From: an uncultured Prevotellaceae bacterium
GTDB taxonomy: Bacteria; Bacteroidota; Bacteroidia; Bacteroidales; Bacteroidaceae
Direction of reading: 5' to 3'
Length of the DNA stretch: 55,050 nt
Assembly (NCBI GenBank): GCA_900315075.1
Contig: OMXV01000025.1
Span: 1-55,050, forward strand
Shown: piece after piece, positions 15,198-24,221 of the stretch
Numbering within the stretch: position 1 is the stretch's first letter
How the letters are laid out: each line of letters starts with the position of its first letter
Made by a program: the position numbers and the translations under genes
Notes under the pieces: model-generated
The model's database searches: none
Seen by the model: only the letters and a program-made list of their open reading frames with translations
Told to the model about the DNA's origin: nothing

Positions 15198-16271
15198 TCA
15201 ATCTTCCCACTGCATCAAATTTCTCAGATAGGTGGTCAGTTCCTCGCCCATTAATGCCTGTCGGCGCATGGAGGGATGGCCTTGAGAGCCAAAACCTAAG
15301 CTGCCGTCATCAGGGGTGAAGTCCATGCGATAGACTTCGTTGTCACCACGCATAGCAGCATCGGCAATAGCTGCTTCTTGTGCCTCTCGTATGTCAATAA
15401 GTCGTTTCCCCTCGGGAATGGCTCCTATGATATAGACGATTTTGGCATGGGGATAATACTCGCGCAAGGTGATGGTAAATCGTTTGAATGCTTCTGTTAG
15501 TTTCGTTATATCATATTTTCCTAAGGATGTGTCGTTGCAACCTAAATTTACGCATACCACATCAGGTTGATAACGCGAGAAATCCCATAATTCTCCAGTT
15601 GTGGCATAGAATGTATGCGGAAAGACATTGGGCATGATTTCATTGGGGATTTTCCCGCCATAGTTGCGATAAAGGCCAATGCCACTTCTTGCACATACCT
15701 GACATTGTGCTTGTAAGTTCCTCGCTGTAATAGCTGCATATGTGTAATAAAAGTTTTGGAGACGATAATAGAATTTTTTCTCTGTGTTATTGCCTTCAAT
15801 ACCATAGCCACATGTAATACTGTTGCCGATGAATTCGATTTTACGTGTGGGTAGGGTAGGGCGGTCTAACAGCTTGCAACCATCGTCGAGGAGCAAACCG
15901 TAGAATACGGGTTTTTTAGCATGTCCTTCAATAAGATAGGTCAGTGTCAGACGATGTGGACCATCACTGAGCCCAGAACCCAACAAAGTGATGTCGGTGC
16001 CTGTTTGTGACTGCACTTTGCGTGGCGCTTCATTATCAATCTCCACCATGAAATAGCCACAGTCTTCGTTTGTTTTCATACTGACCGAGGTGCCAGTGAA
16101 ATTGGCATGAATCTGCACACCGGGGTAGGTCCATGTTATCGCATCGGCAATGGCATTGCTTGTACGCCCCACGTAAGCAAACCCAGGGTCGGTGGCCTTT
16201 ACAAAGGTGGACGCAGAGGCAAATGAGATGACCGAAGCCATGAATAGTATTGTGAATAGTCGTTTCATCAT
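15198..16271 (-). CDS. CE2-type carbohydrate acetylesterase (SGNH)
   Basis: This 357-aa secreted enzyme is predicted to remove O-acetyl groups from polysaccharide. A signal peptide (residues 1-20) precedes a jelly-roll domain (about 28-140), then an SGNH hydrolase domain. The nucleophile is Ser151 in IEFIGNSITCGYG, the Asn block is NLGCNDTS, and the catalytic His lies in GHPS near the C-terminus. The order jelly roll then SGNH is that of CE2 esterases. It follows the MBOAT gene by 57 bp and is probably co-transcribed with it. Confidence 0.82.
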   Translation of the reverse strand: MMKRLFTILFMASVISFASASTFVKATDPGFAYVGRTSNAIADAITWTYPGVQIHANFTGTSVSMKTNEDCGYFMVEIDNEAPRKVQSQTGTDITLLGSGLSDGPHRLTLTYLIEGHAKKPVFYGLLLDDGCKLLDRPTLPTRKIEFIGNSITCGYGIEGNNTEKKFYYRLQNFYYTYAAITARNLQAQCQVCARSGIGLYRNYGGKIPNEIMPNVFPHTFYATTGELWDFSRYQPDVVCVNLGCNDTSLGKYDITKLTEAFKRFTITLREYYPHAKIVYIIGAIPEGKRLIDIREAQEAAIADAAMRGDNEVYRMDFTPDDGSLGFGSQGHPSMRRQALMGEELTTYLRNLMQWED

Positions 16272-16328
16272 ATATACATAATAATAGAATGGACATAGGT
16301 TGGAATGTCCGAAAGTATTGAAATTCAG

Positions 16329-17783
16329 TTAGAATTGTGCGTAGATAAATGGTTGGATATCACTTTGGCGAAGATTGATAACCAACTGCATGACGATAAA
16401 AAGCAAAATCAATTTCAGCATAATTGGTGAACTGATATATTTTTCCTTTAGATAGTCCACGTGCTTTTGGCGCACGGCATGTAAACCAAAGCCTAAGACG
16501 ACAAGAATAACCCACATCGTGCGTGTTTCTACAAAAGGAATAAGGTGGGCAAAGGAAAAATTACCACACATGTTGCCTATCATTGCGAAGGCGGTATTCA
16601 AGTCAGGGGAACGGAAAAAAATCCATGCCACATTGATGAATAAAAATGTGATGATAAAGGAAGTAACCTTTATCCACCAACGGTCAGGCAAAGTCTCCAA
16701 CCACGATTTGCAGGCTTTGTGGACAATCAGGCCGATGCCATGAAGTGCTCCCCAGAAAACAAACATCCAGGTGGAGCCATGCCACAGGCCTGCCACAAGC
16801 ATGGTGACAAGATTATTGGTGTATGTGCGTTTTTCGCCTTTGCGATTACCTCCAAGAGGAATGTAGATGTAATCGCGAAACCAAGTAGAAAGCGAGATAT
16901 GCCAACGACGCCAAAATTCCTGAAGGTTCAGCGACTGGTAGGGGAATCGGAAGTTTTCTTTTAGCTTAAATCCCATCAATGCTGCAATACCAATACTCAT
17001 GTCACTATAGCCGGAGAAATCACAGTAGATTTGCAGTGTATAGCCAAACATACCCATCATGTTTTCAAAGCCGGAGTATCCTGTGGGATTATCAAATATC
17101 CAATTGTTATATTGGGCTATATAGTCGGCTATCAGTGCCTTTTTTAACAAACCGCTCATAATCAGCCATAAACCAGTATATACGCAGACATCATCCACAT
17201 GATAACGATGTTTGATTTGAGGGATGAGAGTTTCGGCTCGGGTGATAGGACCGGCAATTAACAGTGGGAAAAATGTAAGGTAGAACGAATACTCCAGCAG
17301 GCTGACATCCATCGTAAACTTACGTTTATAGATATCTACCGTATAACTGATAGCCTGGAATGTATAGAATGAGATACCAGCTGGCAAGATAATAGACAGA
17401 GGGGAGAAATTGCTCGACGTGATTTCGCTGATGATTTCAATCAGGAAATTGGTGTATTTGTAGTAAATGAGTGGTAATAGGTCTAAGATGATGATTCCCC
17501 ACATCAACATCTTACGTCTCTTGCCTTCTTCTTTTCGCAGTCGTTCTGTGAGGAAATAGGATACCAGAACCGTGGCTGGCAACAAGAGCATCAGCACGCC
17601 ATTGGCCTTGTAGGCAAAGAACAGACTAAATACGATGACATACGCCAACATGAGTTGACGTGTGGAATACCGGATGAAAATGTAAATCAGATAAAACACA
17701 AGAAACGTCAAGACAAATGGTATTGAAATAAACGACCATGTCTTGTCGGGTTGTGTAAATAGACTTACAAAAAAATCCTGCAT
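16329..17783 (-). CDS. MBOAT-family membrane O-acyltransferase (AlgI-like)
   Basis: This 484-aa multi-pass membrane protein should carry acetyl groups across the inner membrane for O-acetylation of a surface or secreted polysaccharide. The AlgI/DltB-type hallmarks are FWRRWHISLSTWFRDYIYIP and GLWHGSTWMFVFWGALHG, the latter with the conserved catalytic histidine. The C-terminus is hydrophobic. The gene sits 51 bp after an SGNH-like gene that could serve as the partner transferring the acetyl group, as AlgJ/AlgX do for AlgI. The substrate is unknown. Confidence 0.9.
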   Translation of the reverse strand: MQDFFVSLFTQPDKTWSFISIPFVLTFLVFYLIYIFIRYSTRQLMLAYVIVFSLFFAYKANGVLMLLLPATVLVSYFLTERLRKEEGKRRKMLMWGIIILDLLPLIYYKYTNFLIEIISEITSSNFSPLSIILPAGISFYTFQAISYTVDIYKRKFTMDVSLLEYSFYLTFFPLLIAGPITRAETLIPQIKHRYHVDDVCVYTGLWLIMSGLLKKALIADYIAQYNNWIFDNPTGYSGFENMMGMFGYTLQIYCDFSGYSDMSIGIAALMGFKLKENFRFPYQSLNLQEFWRRWHISLSTWFRDYIYIPLGGNRKGEKRTYTNNLVTMLVAGLWHGSTWMFVFWGALHGIGLIVHKACKSWLETLPDRWWIKVTSFIITFLFINVAWIFFRSPDLNTAFAMIGNMCGNFSFAHLIPFVETRTMWVILVVLGFGLHAVRQKHVDYLKEKYISSPIMLKLILLFIVMQLVINLRQSDIQPFIYAQF

Positions 17784-17834
17784 AATTCTATACTCTAAAG
17801 CCTAATGTCTCTGGAATGGGGTAGAATAATACGA

Positions 17835-18617
17835 TTATACCGAAGGCTTATTCAAACGACGCCCCTTGTCCTTTACTTTCATCACTTCGATATGTTCGAT
17901 GCTGTAGGGGCGCTCCTCCAAAGGCACATTCAATACCACAGGGTGAACACATTCCTGACTATTCAACCAGGTACATATCTCGTCCATCCATATACGGGCA
18001 CCAGCGTTAGTGGGGTGGAGCTTGTCGCTACGACGCTCCATTTCTATATTTCGAGAGTCGAAAAACGCTCGCTTGCCAAATACCTTGGCAATTTCATCGT
18101 TAAGTCCAGTGTCAGGTGTCGTATTGGGTGGACCGATGAATATACATGGCACCCCATTGGCCTTGGCTTGCATACGGGCAAGATTGGCATTGATGGCTTT
18201 AATGTTTTTTGATGTTAATTCATTGCTGCCCATGCAGTAGATGATAAATGTGGGCTTCACCTTATCTATATAATAGTCCATCGTCTCGCCGCTCCAAGCT
18301 GTTGTGGTACTGCCATACCATGTGACGGCATACATCGTGTCGCCATTTTCCCTGCAATAGTCGTAAAAACGATAGGCCAGTGGCTCTACCATAGAGTCAC
18401 CGACAAAAAGGAAATGTTGAGCAGTAGTGTCTGGCTCCAACGTTTCCTCTACTTCAGCCAACATGTTTACCTCCTCTTTTTCAGGCTCCGAAAGGTCAAT
18501 GTCAATTTTCTTTAGCAACTGTTTGGCAAAAGTCATGCCGTATGGCGATTGTGCATAGATAAATAGAGCCGAGAAGACAATAACTAATATTAATAATACC
18601 TTTATTTGAGATTTCAT
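17835..18617 (-). CDS. SGNH-fold membrane-anchored protein, partner of the MBOAT
   Basis: This 260-aa protein has an N-terminal membrane anchor or signal (VLLILVIVFSALFIYA), a short charged linker, and an SGNH domain: FVGDSM (Ser75), a GSNEL block and DKLHPT with the expected Asp and His. This is the DUF459/AlgX-J-like layout of periplasmic acetyltransferase partners. It lies 51 bp upstream of the MBOAT gene in the same direction, supporting a joint polysaccharide O-acetylation role. An esterase role is the alternative. Confidence 0.75.
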   Translation of the reverse strand: MKSQIKVLLILVIVFSALFIYAQSPYGMTFAKQLLKKIDIDLSEPEKEEVNMLAEVEETLEPDTTAQHFLFVGDSMVEPLAYRFYDYCRENGDTMYAVTWYGSTTTAWSGETMDYYIDKVKPTFIIYCMGSNELTSKNIKAINANLARMQAKANGVPCIFIGPPNTTPDTGLNDEIAKVFGKRAFFDSRNIEMERRSDKLHPTNAGARIWMDEICTWLNSQECVHPVVLNVPLEERPYSIEHIEVMKVKDKGRRLNKPSV

Positions 18618-18665
18618 GCTGGTCTGGAGACTGTATGTCTATTCTGATAAATAATCAAGATCTGT

Positions 18666-19094
18666 TTACACCCACTTCGAGAGGTCTTTCTCTGCGACAA
18701 ATTTCATGTCGTTGAGAATGATTGTCTCGCGGGTAAGGTTGGCATCTGTTGTGCGGAAAATCAAAATTCCCTTGCCACGCAGGAGGAATGTGTACATGTA
18801 CGTGATACCTATACCTGCATTGCTGAGAATCTCCATGGCATCGCAGGCACGGCCAGGAATATCGTCAAGTTCGATGGCGAAGACATCACTGAGTGCAACG
18901 GTGACACCTGCTTCTTTTAGTCCATTGTATGCACGCAAAGGTTCGCTGCAGATGACTCGATAGATACCATTGTCGGCAGTGTCGGAAATAGTTGATGCAA
19001 TCAACTGTATCTCCAGTTTTTTAAACAACCTGAGAACGTTGACAAGAGCATTCGATTTGTTCTCGAGGAAAATGGATAATTGATGTATTGTCAT
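18666..19094 (-). CDS. Double ACT-domain protein
   Basis: This 142-aa cytoplasmic protein consists of two ACT domains (about 1-68 and 70-142), visible in QLSIFLENKSNALVNVLRLF and again from FAIELDDIPGRACDAMEIL. ACT domains bind amino acids and regulate metabolism. It lies 18 bp downstream of the phenylacetate-CoA ligase gene, a pairing common in Bacteroidales and anaerobes fermenting aromatic amino acids, and is likely co-transcribed with it. Confidence 0.85.
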   Translation of the reverse strand: MTIHQLSIFLENKSNALVNVLRLFKKLEIQLIASTISDTADNGIYRVICSEPLRAYNGLKEAGVTVALSDVFAIELDDIPGRACDAMEILSNAGIGITYMYTFLLRGKGILIFRTTDANLTRETIILNDMKFVAEKDLSKWV

Positions 19095-19112
19095 AATATG
19101 GAAGAGATAAAG

Positions 19113-20426
19113 TTAGAATTGTTTTCTCAAATCTACCACCCTGACTGCTTTCTTCTCGTCTGAGGTCTTCAGGCTGCCTTTTGGCAACAACTTAACCTTT
19201 GGCGTAACAAGAATCTCATCTTTCAGACGACGGGTGATGTCACGTGTGAGTGTCTGTAAACGCTGGTAATCGTCGGTGAACAACTGGCGTAATTCCACTT
19301 CGACGGTCATGGTGTCGTTACCATTCTCTGTCTGGAGCGTAATCAGATAGTCGGTGCCAAGTTCTTTGTACTTGAGCAGTATCTTCTCAATCTGGATGGG
19401 GAAGATGTTGACACCCTTGAGAATCATCATGTCATCGCTGCGGCCTTGCAGACGGGCAATACGACGATGAGTGCGGCCACATGGGCAATCGCCCGAGAGA
19501 ATGCGGGTGAGGTCACGGGTGCGGTAGCGAAGCAGAGGCATTGCCTCGCGATTAATAGTCGTGAGCACCAGCTCGCCTAATTCTCCATCGGGCACAGGCT
19601 CTAATGTCACGGGGTCGATAATTTCAACGATGAAATAGTCTTCCCAGATATGGAGACCATTTTGCACAGGACATTCAAATGCAACGCCTGGTCCCATCAT
19701 CTCGGAAATGCCATATGAGTTGTATGCTTTTACGCCTAAGTTCTCTTCGATGCGCTTGCGTTGCTCCTCGCTATGTGGTTCGGCACCAATACAGAGGACA
19801 CGCAACTTCGTGTCATGTCGTGGATCTACATGCTCCTCTTTCATCACTTCGTAGATACGAGACGCGTAACTGGGGATGGCATGGAGAACGGTAGTCCCAA
19901 AATCTTTGATGAATTTTATCTGACGCAGGGTGTTACCAGCTGCTGCGGGGACGGTGAGCATACCCACACGCTCTGCACCATACTGGAAACCCAGTCCCGC
20001 GGTAAACATACCATAACCAGCGGAATTCTGAAACACATCCTCGGGGCGGCTACCTACCATCCATAGACAGCGTGCTACGGCATTGGCCCATTCGTCCAGG
20101 TCTTTCTGGCTATGAAGCACCACGGTGGGATTACCTGTGGTACCACTAGAGGAGTGAAGGCGTACACATTCATTCAGTGGGACACTGGCAAGTCCAAAAG
20201 GATAGTTCTCGCGAAGGTCTTCCTTGGTCGTGAATGGAAGACGTCTCATGTCTGCAGGACTGGTGATGCTTTCCGGAGTTACACCAGCTTCTTGCAGTTT
20301 TTTTGCATAAAAAGGATTGTTTATGCAGTGGTTTACTGTGTCGCGCAGACGCTCGGTCTGAAGTGCCTCCAGTGCCTCACGACTCATGGTCTCAAGCTCT
20401 GGGTTAAAGTATGGAGAATAATTCAT
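19113..20426 (-). CDS. paaK: Phenylacetate-CoA ligase
   Basis: This 437-aa adenylate-forming enzyme activates phenylacetate or related aryl acids with CoA. Key motifs: the P-loop LHSSSGTTGNPTVV, SYGISEMMGPGVAFEC, and LLRYRTRDLTRI. The frame is open 46 codons further upstream, but I start at MNYSPYFNPELETMS (20426): the length then matches the family, and the promoter (TATCTTTG on the minus strand at 20464-20471) falls inside the longer version. In anaerobes this enzyme often works with indolepyruvate oxidoreductase in aromatic amino-acid metabolism; that partner is not in the window. Confidence 0.9.
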   Translation of the reverse strand: MNYSPYFNPELETMSREALEALQTERLRDTVNHCINNPFYAKKLQEAGVTPESITSPADMRRLPFTTKEDLRENYPFGLASVPLNECVRLHSSSGTTGNPTVVLHSQKDLDEWANAVARCLWMVGSRPEDVFQNSAGYGMFTAGLGFQYGAERVGMLTVPAAAGNTLRQIKFIKDFGTTVLHAIPSYASRIYEVMKEEHVDPRHDTKLRVLCIGAEPHSEEQRKRIEENLGVKAYNSYGISEMMGPGVAFECPVQNGLHIWEDYFIVEIIDPVTLEPVPDGELGELVLTTINREAMPLLRYRTRDLTRILSGDCPCGRTHRRIARLQGRSDDMMILKGVNIFPIQIEKILLKYKELGTDYLITLQTENGNDTMTVEVELRQLFTDDYQRLQTLTRDITRRLKDEILVTPKVKLLPKGSLKTSDEKKAVRVVDLRKQF

Positions 20427-20463
20427 CTGATTGAGATAATTGTTTATTTTTCGTTTTGGAGTG

Positions 20464-20495
20464 CAAAGATAGTGCAAATTGAGTGAAATGCAAAA
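20464..20495 (-). promoter_or_regulatory. Promoter of the paaK operon
   Basis: On the minus strand TTTTG (20491-20495) and TATCTTTG (20464-20471) are 19 bp apart, a good Bacteroidetes -33/-7 pair, 37 bp before the paaK ATG. Between here and the divergent promoter at 20687 I see nothing else. Confidence 0.7.
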
Positions 20496-20686
20496 TAAAA
20501 GGAGTTTTATTTTCATTTCCGAGATGCAGCCTTTCTTATCATAAAAATAAAAATGCATTGACATAGAGGCACAGGAAAAAGATAGTGAGAAAAGAAATAA
20601 CTCTGTTTCTTTGTGTCTCTATGTTTAGTATTCATATATCACAAACTTTATTAATTTGCCTTTTTTCAAATATTTTTTACTTGTTG

Positions 20687-20718
20687 TTTGCGCATAATAA
20701 AAAAAAGAGTTATTTTTG
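20687..20718 (+). promoter_or_regulatory. Promoter of pepD
   Basis: TTTG (20687-20690), a 20-bp gap and TATTTTTG (20711-20718) match the Bacteroidetes consensus, 36 bp before the ATG at 20755. This also argues against the upstream in-frame start at 20716, which overlaps the -7 box. Confidence 0.7.
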
Positions 20719-20754
20719 TGCATCAATTCTATCGTTCTACCTTTTCATTACAAT

Positions 20755-22194
20755 ATGAATATACCTTCAGTTGACCAAGTGTTTGCTATTTTTAGTAAAC
20801 TCAATCAGATACCACGCCCCTCACACCACGAGGAAAAAGTGGCCGATTTTATTTGTGACTATGCCCGAAAATTGGGACTTGAATACCAACGTGACATCAA
20901 CAACTGTGTGGTGATTCGCAAGGCAGCCACTCCAGGATACGAACACGCTGAGCCTATCGTTGTGCTCAATCACATGGATATGGTTTGTGTGGGAATGAAT
21001 AATCCACTTACAGATACCGTCAAACCGTACGTTGACAATGGGTGGATGAAAGCTAAAGGGACTTCACTCGGCGCAGACAATGGAATCGGACTCTCGATGG
21101 CTTTGGCTATGTTGGCGGATGATACAGTTGTGCATGGTCCCATAGAGGTAATTACTACTACCAATGAGGAGGATGGCATGACTGGTGCCGCAGGCTTGTC
21201 AAAAGACTTTATCCGTGGTCGCAAGGTCATCAACCTTGACTCTGAGGATTATGATACTATCACTACAGGGGCCGCAGGGGCATATCTTCAGGAGCATCGC
21301 CTACCTATACATTTTGAAAAGGCACCTGGTGGGAAGCGGCGCTGGTTCCGAATCACTATCAATGGTGGAAAGGGTGGACATTCTGGAGTTGACATTAACA
21401 AAGGTAGGGCAAGTGCTGTGGTTTTGTCATGGGCTATTCTTGCAGCTATCTACAATGAATACGACATGGAGCTTGCTTCTATCTCAGTGGGTGAGGCCAA
21501 TGCTTCCATTGCCACGAAGGCCGAAATGGTGATTACTGTTGCTTCGGGTGAACCTGCAGAGTTTGTTAAGGCTCAGCAAGAGCAGTTTAATACTTGGGTT
21601 CAGGAGGAATATGGTGATACTGACCCCAATATCACATGCCAAATTGAGAAAATCGAGCCACAGACTCAGATTATTAACCATGATGCCTTTCACGCTTTCA
21701 TGCTTTGTATGGAGCAAATTCCCCAGGGTGTGTTGAAGATGAGCAACACCATGAAGGATACTGTTGAGACTTCCAATAATGTGGGGCGCATTGTCACAGG
21801 TGAAGACCATATACTTGTTACTACACATACCAGGAGCTTTATCGATGCTGATATGGTGAAAACTGGGCAAGATATAGCCGAGGCCTTTGCTGAACAAGGA
21901 GCTTCTTCGGTCGTGCTAATGTCGGCACCGGCATGGCAAGAACGTCAGGATTCTGATTTCTTACGTCTCACTTCAGACGTCTTCCAAGAGGTCTTGGGAT
22001 GGCGACCACGCCCCGTGGCTATGCACTTTGTCCTCGAAGCAGGTTATTTCGTGCAAAAATATCCTGGTATTGAAATCGCCAGTATCGGGCCGCGTATTGT
22101 GGAGCCCCATTCCACCGCCGAACGAGTGGAAATCTCTACTATTGAGGATATATGGAAGGTGTTTATACATTTGTTACACCGACTGGCATCATAA
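20755..22194 (+). CDS. pepD: Aminoacyl-histidine dipeptidase (M20C, PepD-type)
   Basis: This 479-aa cytosolic zinc dipeptidase hydrolyses Xaa-His and other dipeptides. Zinc ligands and catalytic residues of family M20 are visible: LNHMDMVC, LGADNGIGLSMALAML, TTNEEDGMTGA and LDSED, with the dimerisation insert between. The start at MNIPSVDQVFAIF gives the family's usual length (about 485) and suits the promoter at 20687-20718. The next gene follows after 67 bp of simple ACTCATCA-like repeats. Confidence 0.92.
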   Translation: MNIPSVDQVFAIFSKLNQIPRPSHHEEKVADFICDYARKLGLEYQRDINNCVVIRKAATPGYEHAEPIVVLNHMDMVCVGMNNPLTDTVKPYVDNGWMKAKGTSLGADNGIGLSMALAMLADDTVVHGPIEVITTTNEEDGMTGAAGLSKDFIRGRKVINLDSEDYDTITTGAAGAYLQEHRLPIHFEKAPGGKRRWFRITINGGKGGHSGVDINKGRASAVVLSWAILAAIYNEYDMELASISVGEANASIATKAEMVITVASGEPAEFVKAQQEQFNTWVQEEYGDTDPNITCQIEKIEPQTQIINHDAFHAFMLCMEQIPQGVLKMSNTMKDTVETSNNVGRIVTGEDHILVTTHTRSFIDADMVKTGQDIAEAFAEQGASSVVLMSAPAWQERQDSDFLRLTSDVFQEVLGWRPRPVAMHFVLEAGYFVQKYPGIEIASIGPRIVEPHSTAERVEISTIEDIWKVFIHLLHRLAS

Positions 22195-22261
22195 AGTCTC
22201 TCAAATACTCAAACGCCCAAACTTATTAACTTAAGAACTCATCAACTCATCAACTCATAAT

Positions 22262-23365
22262 ATGCAAACAGAGATTAAAAGAATCGTTCTTACCGGTGGA
22301 CCATGTGCTGGAAAGACCACTGCATTAGTTAAAATTATCGAGCATTTCTCCAGTTTAGGATACAAGGTGTTTACCATTCCAGAAATTCCAACTCTTTTCA
22401 GTCAGGCTGGAATGAATTACTTGACCAAAAATGAGGGACTTTTCTATGAAGGTGAAAAGGCGACGCTTGAACTTCAAATAGCCTTTGAGGATAAATTCAT
22501 GCGTATGGCGCAGGAGTGTGAAGAACCCACCGTTATTGTTTGCGACCGTGGTGTGATGGATATCTCCGCCTACATGACACCTGAGATGTGGGAAAAAATC
22601 ACCGCTGAGTTAGGCACCTCTTCAGCACAACTCCGTGACCAGCGATACGATGCAGTGCTGCATCTTGTCTCGGCCGCTGATGGGGCAGAAGAGTTCTATA
22701 CCACATCAAATAATGCGCAGCGATACGAGAAAAGAGATGAGGAGGGGCTGCGAATTGCACGTATGCTCGACAAAAAGGTCATTGATGCTTGGAAAGGCCA
22801 TTCACATTTGCGTGTAATCAATAACCACGAAGACTTCGACAAGAAAATCAATCGTGTGCTTAAAGAGATTTCATATGTTCTTGGTTTACCACAACCGATT
22901 GAGGAAGAGAGAAAATATATTGTGGAATTGACAGGTGAGCTACCAGACAGTATTGAGAGCGATATCGTTCAGACCTATCTTGTGGCTGAACCAGGGTGTG
23001 AGGTAAGGCTTCGTAAGCGCAGTTGGCAGGGGAAAAATGTCTATGTGCATACCACTAAGAAGAAAATCTCCGAAACAGAACGACTTGAAACCGAACGGCA
23101 GATAAGCAATAATCTCTATCAGTCGCTACTACAGCAGGCTGACCCCTACCGCAAAACTATTCATAAGATACGCAGGAGCTTTATCTGGAAAGGACAGTAT
23201 TTCGAGCTCGACTCTTTCACTGAACCAGTTGAAGGCTTGATGATCCTTGAGACTAAGGGTGTGGCTTCGGATGAGTCGGTGAAATTTCCACCCTTTATTC
23301 GTGTGATAGAGGATATTACTGGAAATAAGAAGTATTACAACTATAATATTGCGCTAAAGAATTGA
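22262..23365 (+). CDS. AAA-type NTPase fused to a CYTH triphosphatase domain
   Basis: This 367-aa protein has an N-terminal P-loop kinase/ATPase domain (Walker A GGPCAGKTT at residues 12-20; PTVIVCDRGVMDIS as a Walker B-like strand), about 1-200. The C-terminal domain from about 214 is CYTH-like: the EEERKYIVEL strand (ExExK-type), EVRLRKRSW, RLETERQIS and a late ELDSF...LMILE strand. CYTH domains hydrolyse triphosphates (inorganic triphosphate, thiamine triphosphate) or act as adenylate cyclases. The fusion partner resembles thymidylate/nucleoside-kinase-like AAA_28 domains. The substrate cannot be told from sequence. Confidence 0.82.
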   Translation: MQTEIKRIVLTGGPCAGKTTALVKIIEHFSSLGYKVFTIPEIPTLFSQAGMNYLTKNEGLFYEGEKATLELQIAFEDKFMRMAQECEEPTVIVCDRGVMDISAYMTPEMWEKITAELGTSSAQLRDQRYDAVLHLVSAADGAEEFYTTSNNAQRYEKRDEEGLRIARMLDKKVIDAWKGHSHLRVINNHEDFDKKINRVLKEISYVLGLPQPIEEERKYIVELTGELPDSIESDIVQTYLVAEPGCEVRLRKRSWQGKNVYVHTTKKKISETERLETERQISNNLYQSLLQQADPYRKTIHKIRRSFIWKGQYFELDSFTEPVEGLMILETKGVASDESVKFPPFIRVIEDITGNKKYYNYNIALKN

Positions 23366-23466
23366 TATGGCATTATTTCCTATGTCTATACAGGTACAGG
23401 TTTTTCCAATTTGGGAAATTTACTAAAAAAAAACTCTTTTCACGCATTTTTCATCTGATTTTTATA

Positions 23467-23474
23467 TATCTTTG
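23467..23474 (+). promoter_or_regulatory. -7 box without a following gene
   Basis: TATCTTTG at 23467-23474 fits TAnnTTTG; the -33 region is only T-rich. No plus-strand ORF follows before a terminator at 23649. Confidence 0.5.
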
Positions 23475-23480
23475 CCGCGG

Positions 23481-23691
23481 ATACACAAAGCTGCATAATA
23501 TATAGATGCTTATCGATAAGTAGAAAGTATTATTAGATGATTATTGTGGAAATTTGTGTTAAAACATCTATTACATATAATAAATGTTCTCCAATATAAT
23601 TTAGGTATTAGGCTTTATAATCAATAGAGTGTAATTTTTCTTGAAATGAGAGTTGCCGTCTGAGATGGATAGCGACTCTTTTTTATTTTTT
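23481..23691 (+). ncRNA. Candidate small RNA of about 200 nt
   Basis: The stretch lies between a -7 box (23467-23474) and a hairpin with a U run (23649-23691). It contains no credible ORF (the longest is about 20 codons) and has a 12-bp palindrome CTTATCGATAAG at 23509-23520. The convergent minus-strand gene begins its stop codon at 23683, so the RNA 3' end would overlap it. It could also be only the leader or trailer of a lost gene. I cannot match it to a known RNA. Confidence 0.35.
23649..23691 (+). terminator. Rho-independent terminator
   Basis: AGAGTTGC (23649-23656) pairs with GCGACTCT (23672-23679, one G-U), followed by TTTTTATTTTTT. The T run is on the plus strand only, so it ends plus-strand transcription. 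Confidence 0.65.
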
Positions 23692-24198
23692 CACTTTAAA
23701 CTCTATTTCTACATCTTCCATGTTCGCCCCTTTATTGTCTTTTTTGTTGAAAATAATGTTGGACAAAGTCCCATGGTATTTCCCTTTCTTCATATTGGCA
23801 TCAGTGATTATGGAAAGTGTGATAATCGGTCCGGAATTACCAATAATTGGGGTTTGATTGAACGAAAATAACAAAATTCTAAATAATCCAGCCTTTTGTT
23901 CCTTAATTACAACGGATGGTTGGGCTTTTCTAACACGATCTGACAAAGTGAATTGATAGCCACTTCTACGGTTGTTGCACAATGATATTCCTTCGGGCAG
24001 TTGAAGGTCCATTTGGAAACCATTATATGTTTCATCAGGGTTCGACAGTGATATGACAAGTACAGCAGTGTCACCACGATGCGTTGTTATGGGAGAAACA
24101 CTAATCTTTGAAGTTGTTTTGCCATGGGGATTATCGTTGACAGCCATAAAGGTAAATGGCAGTAATGCTATTAAGAAAAATAGAATTTTAGTTTTCAT
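23683..24198 (-). CDS. Secreted cohesin-like domain protein
   Basis: This 171-aa protein has a signal peptide (MKTKILFFLIALLPFTFMA) and one domain resembling cohesin/BACON-like sandwiches: RGDTAVLVISLSNPDETYNGFQMDLQLPEG is the typical first half, and GPIITLSIITDANMKKGKY the second. In Bacteroidetes such single domains are found in secreted proteins without cellulosomes; the partner is unknown. It lies 23 bp after truA in the same direction. Confidence 0.6.
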   Translation of the reverse strand: MKTKILFFLIALLPFTFMAVNDNPHGKTTSKISVSPITTHRGDTAVLVISLSNPDETYNGFQMDLQLPEGISLCNNRRSGYQFTLSDRVRKAQPSVVIKEQKAGLFRILLFSFNQTPIIGNSGPIITLSIITDANMKKGKYHGTLSNIIFNKKDNKGANMEDVEIEFKVKK

Positions 24199-24221
24199 AG
24201 TGTTACTTGTTATTTGTTGTG

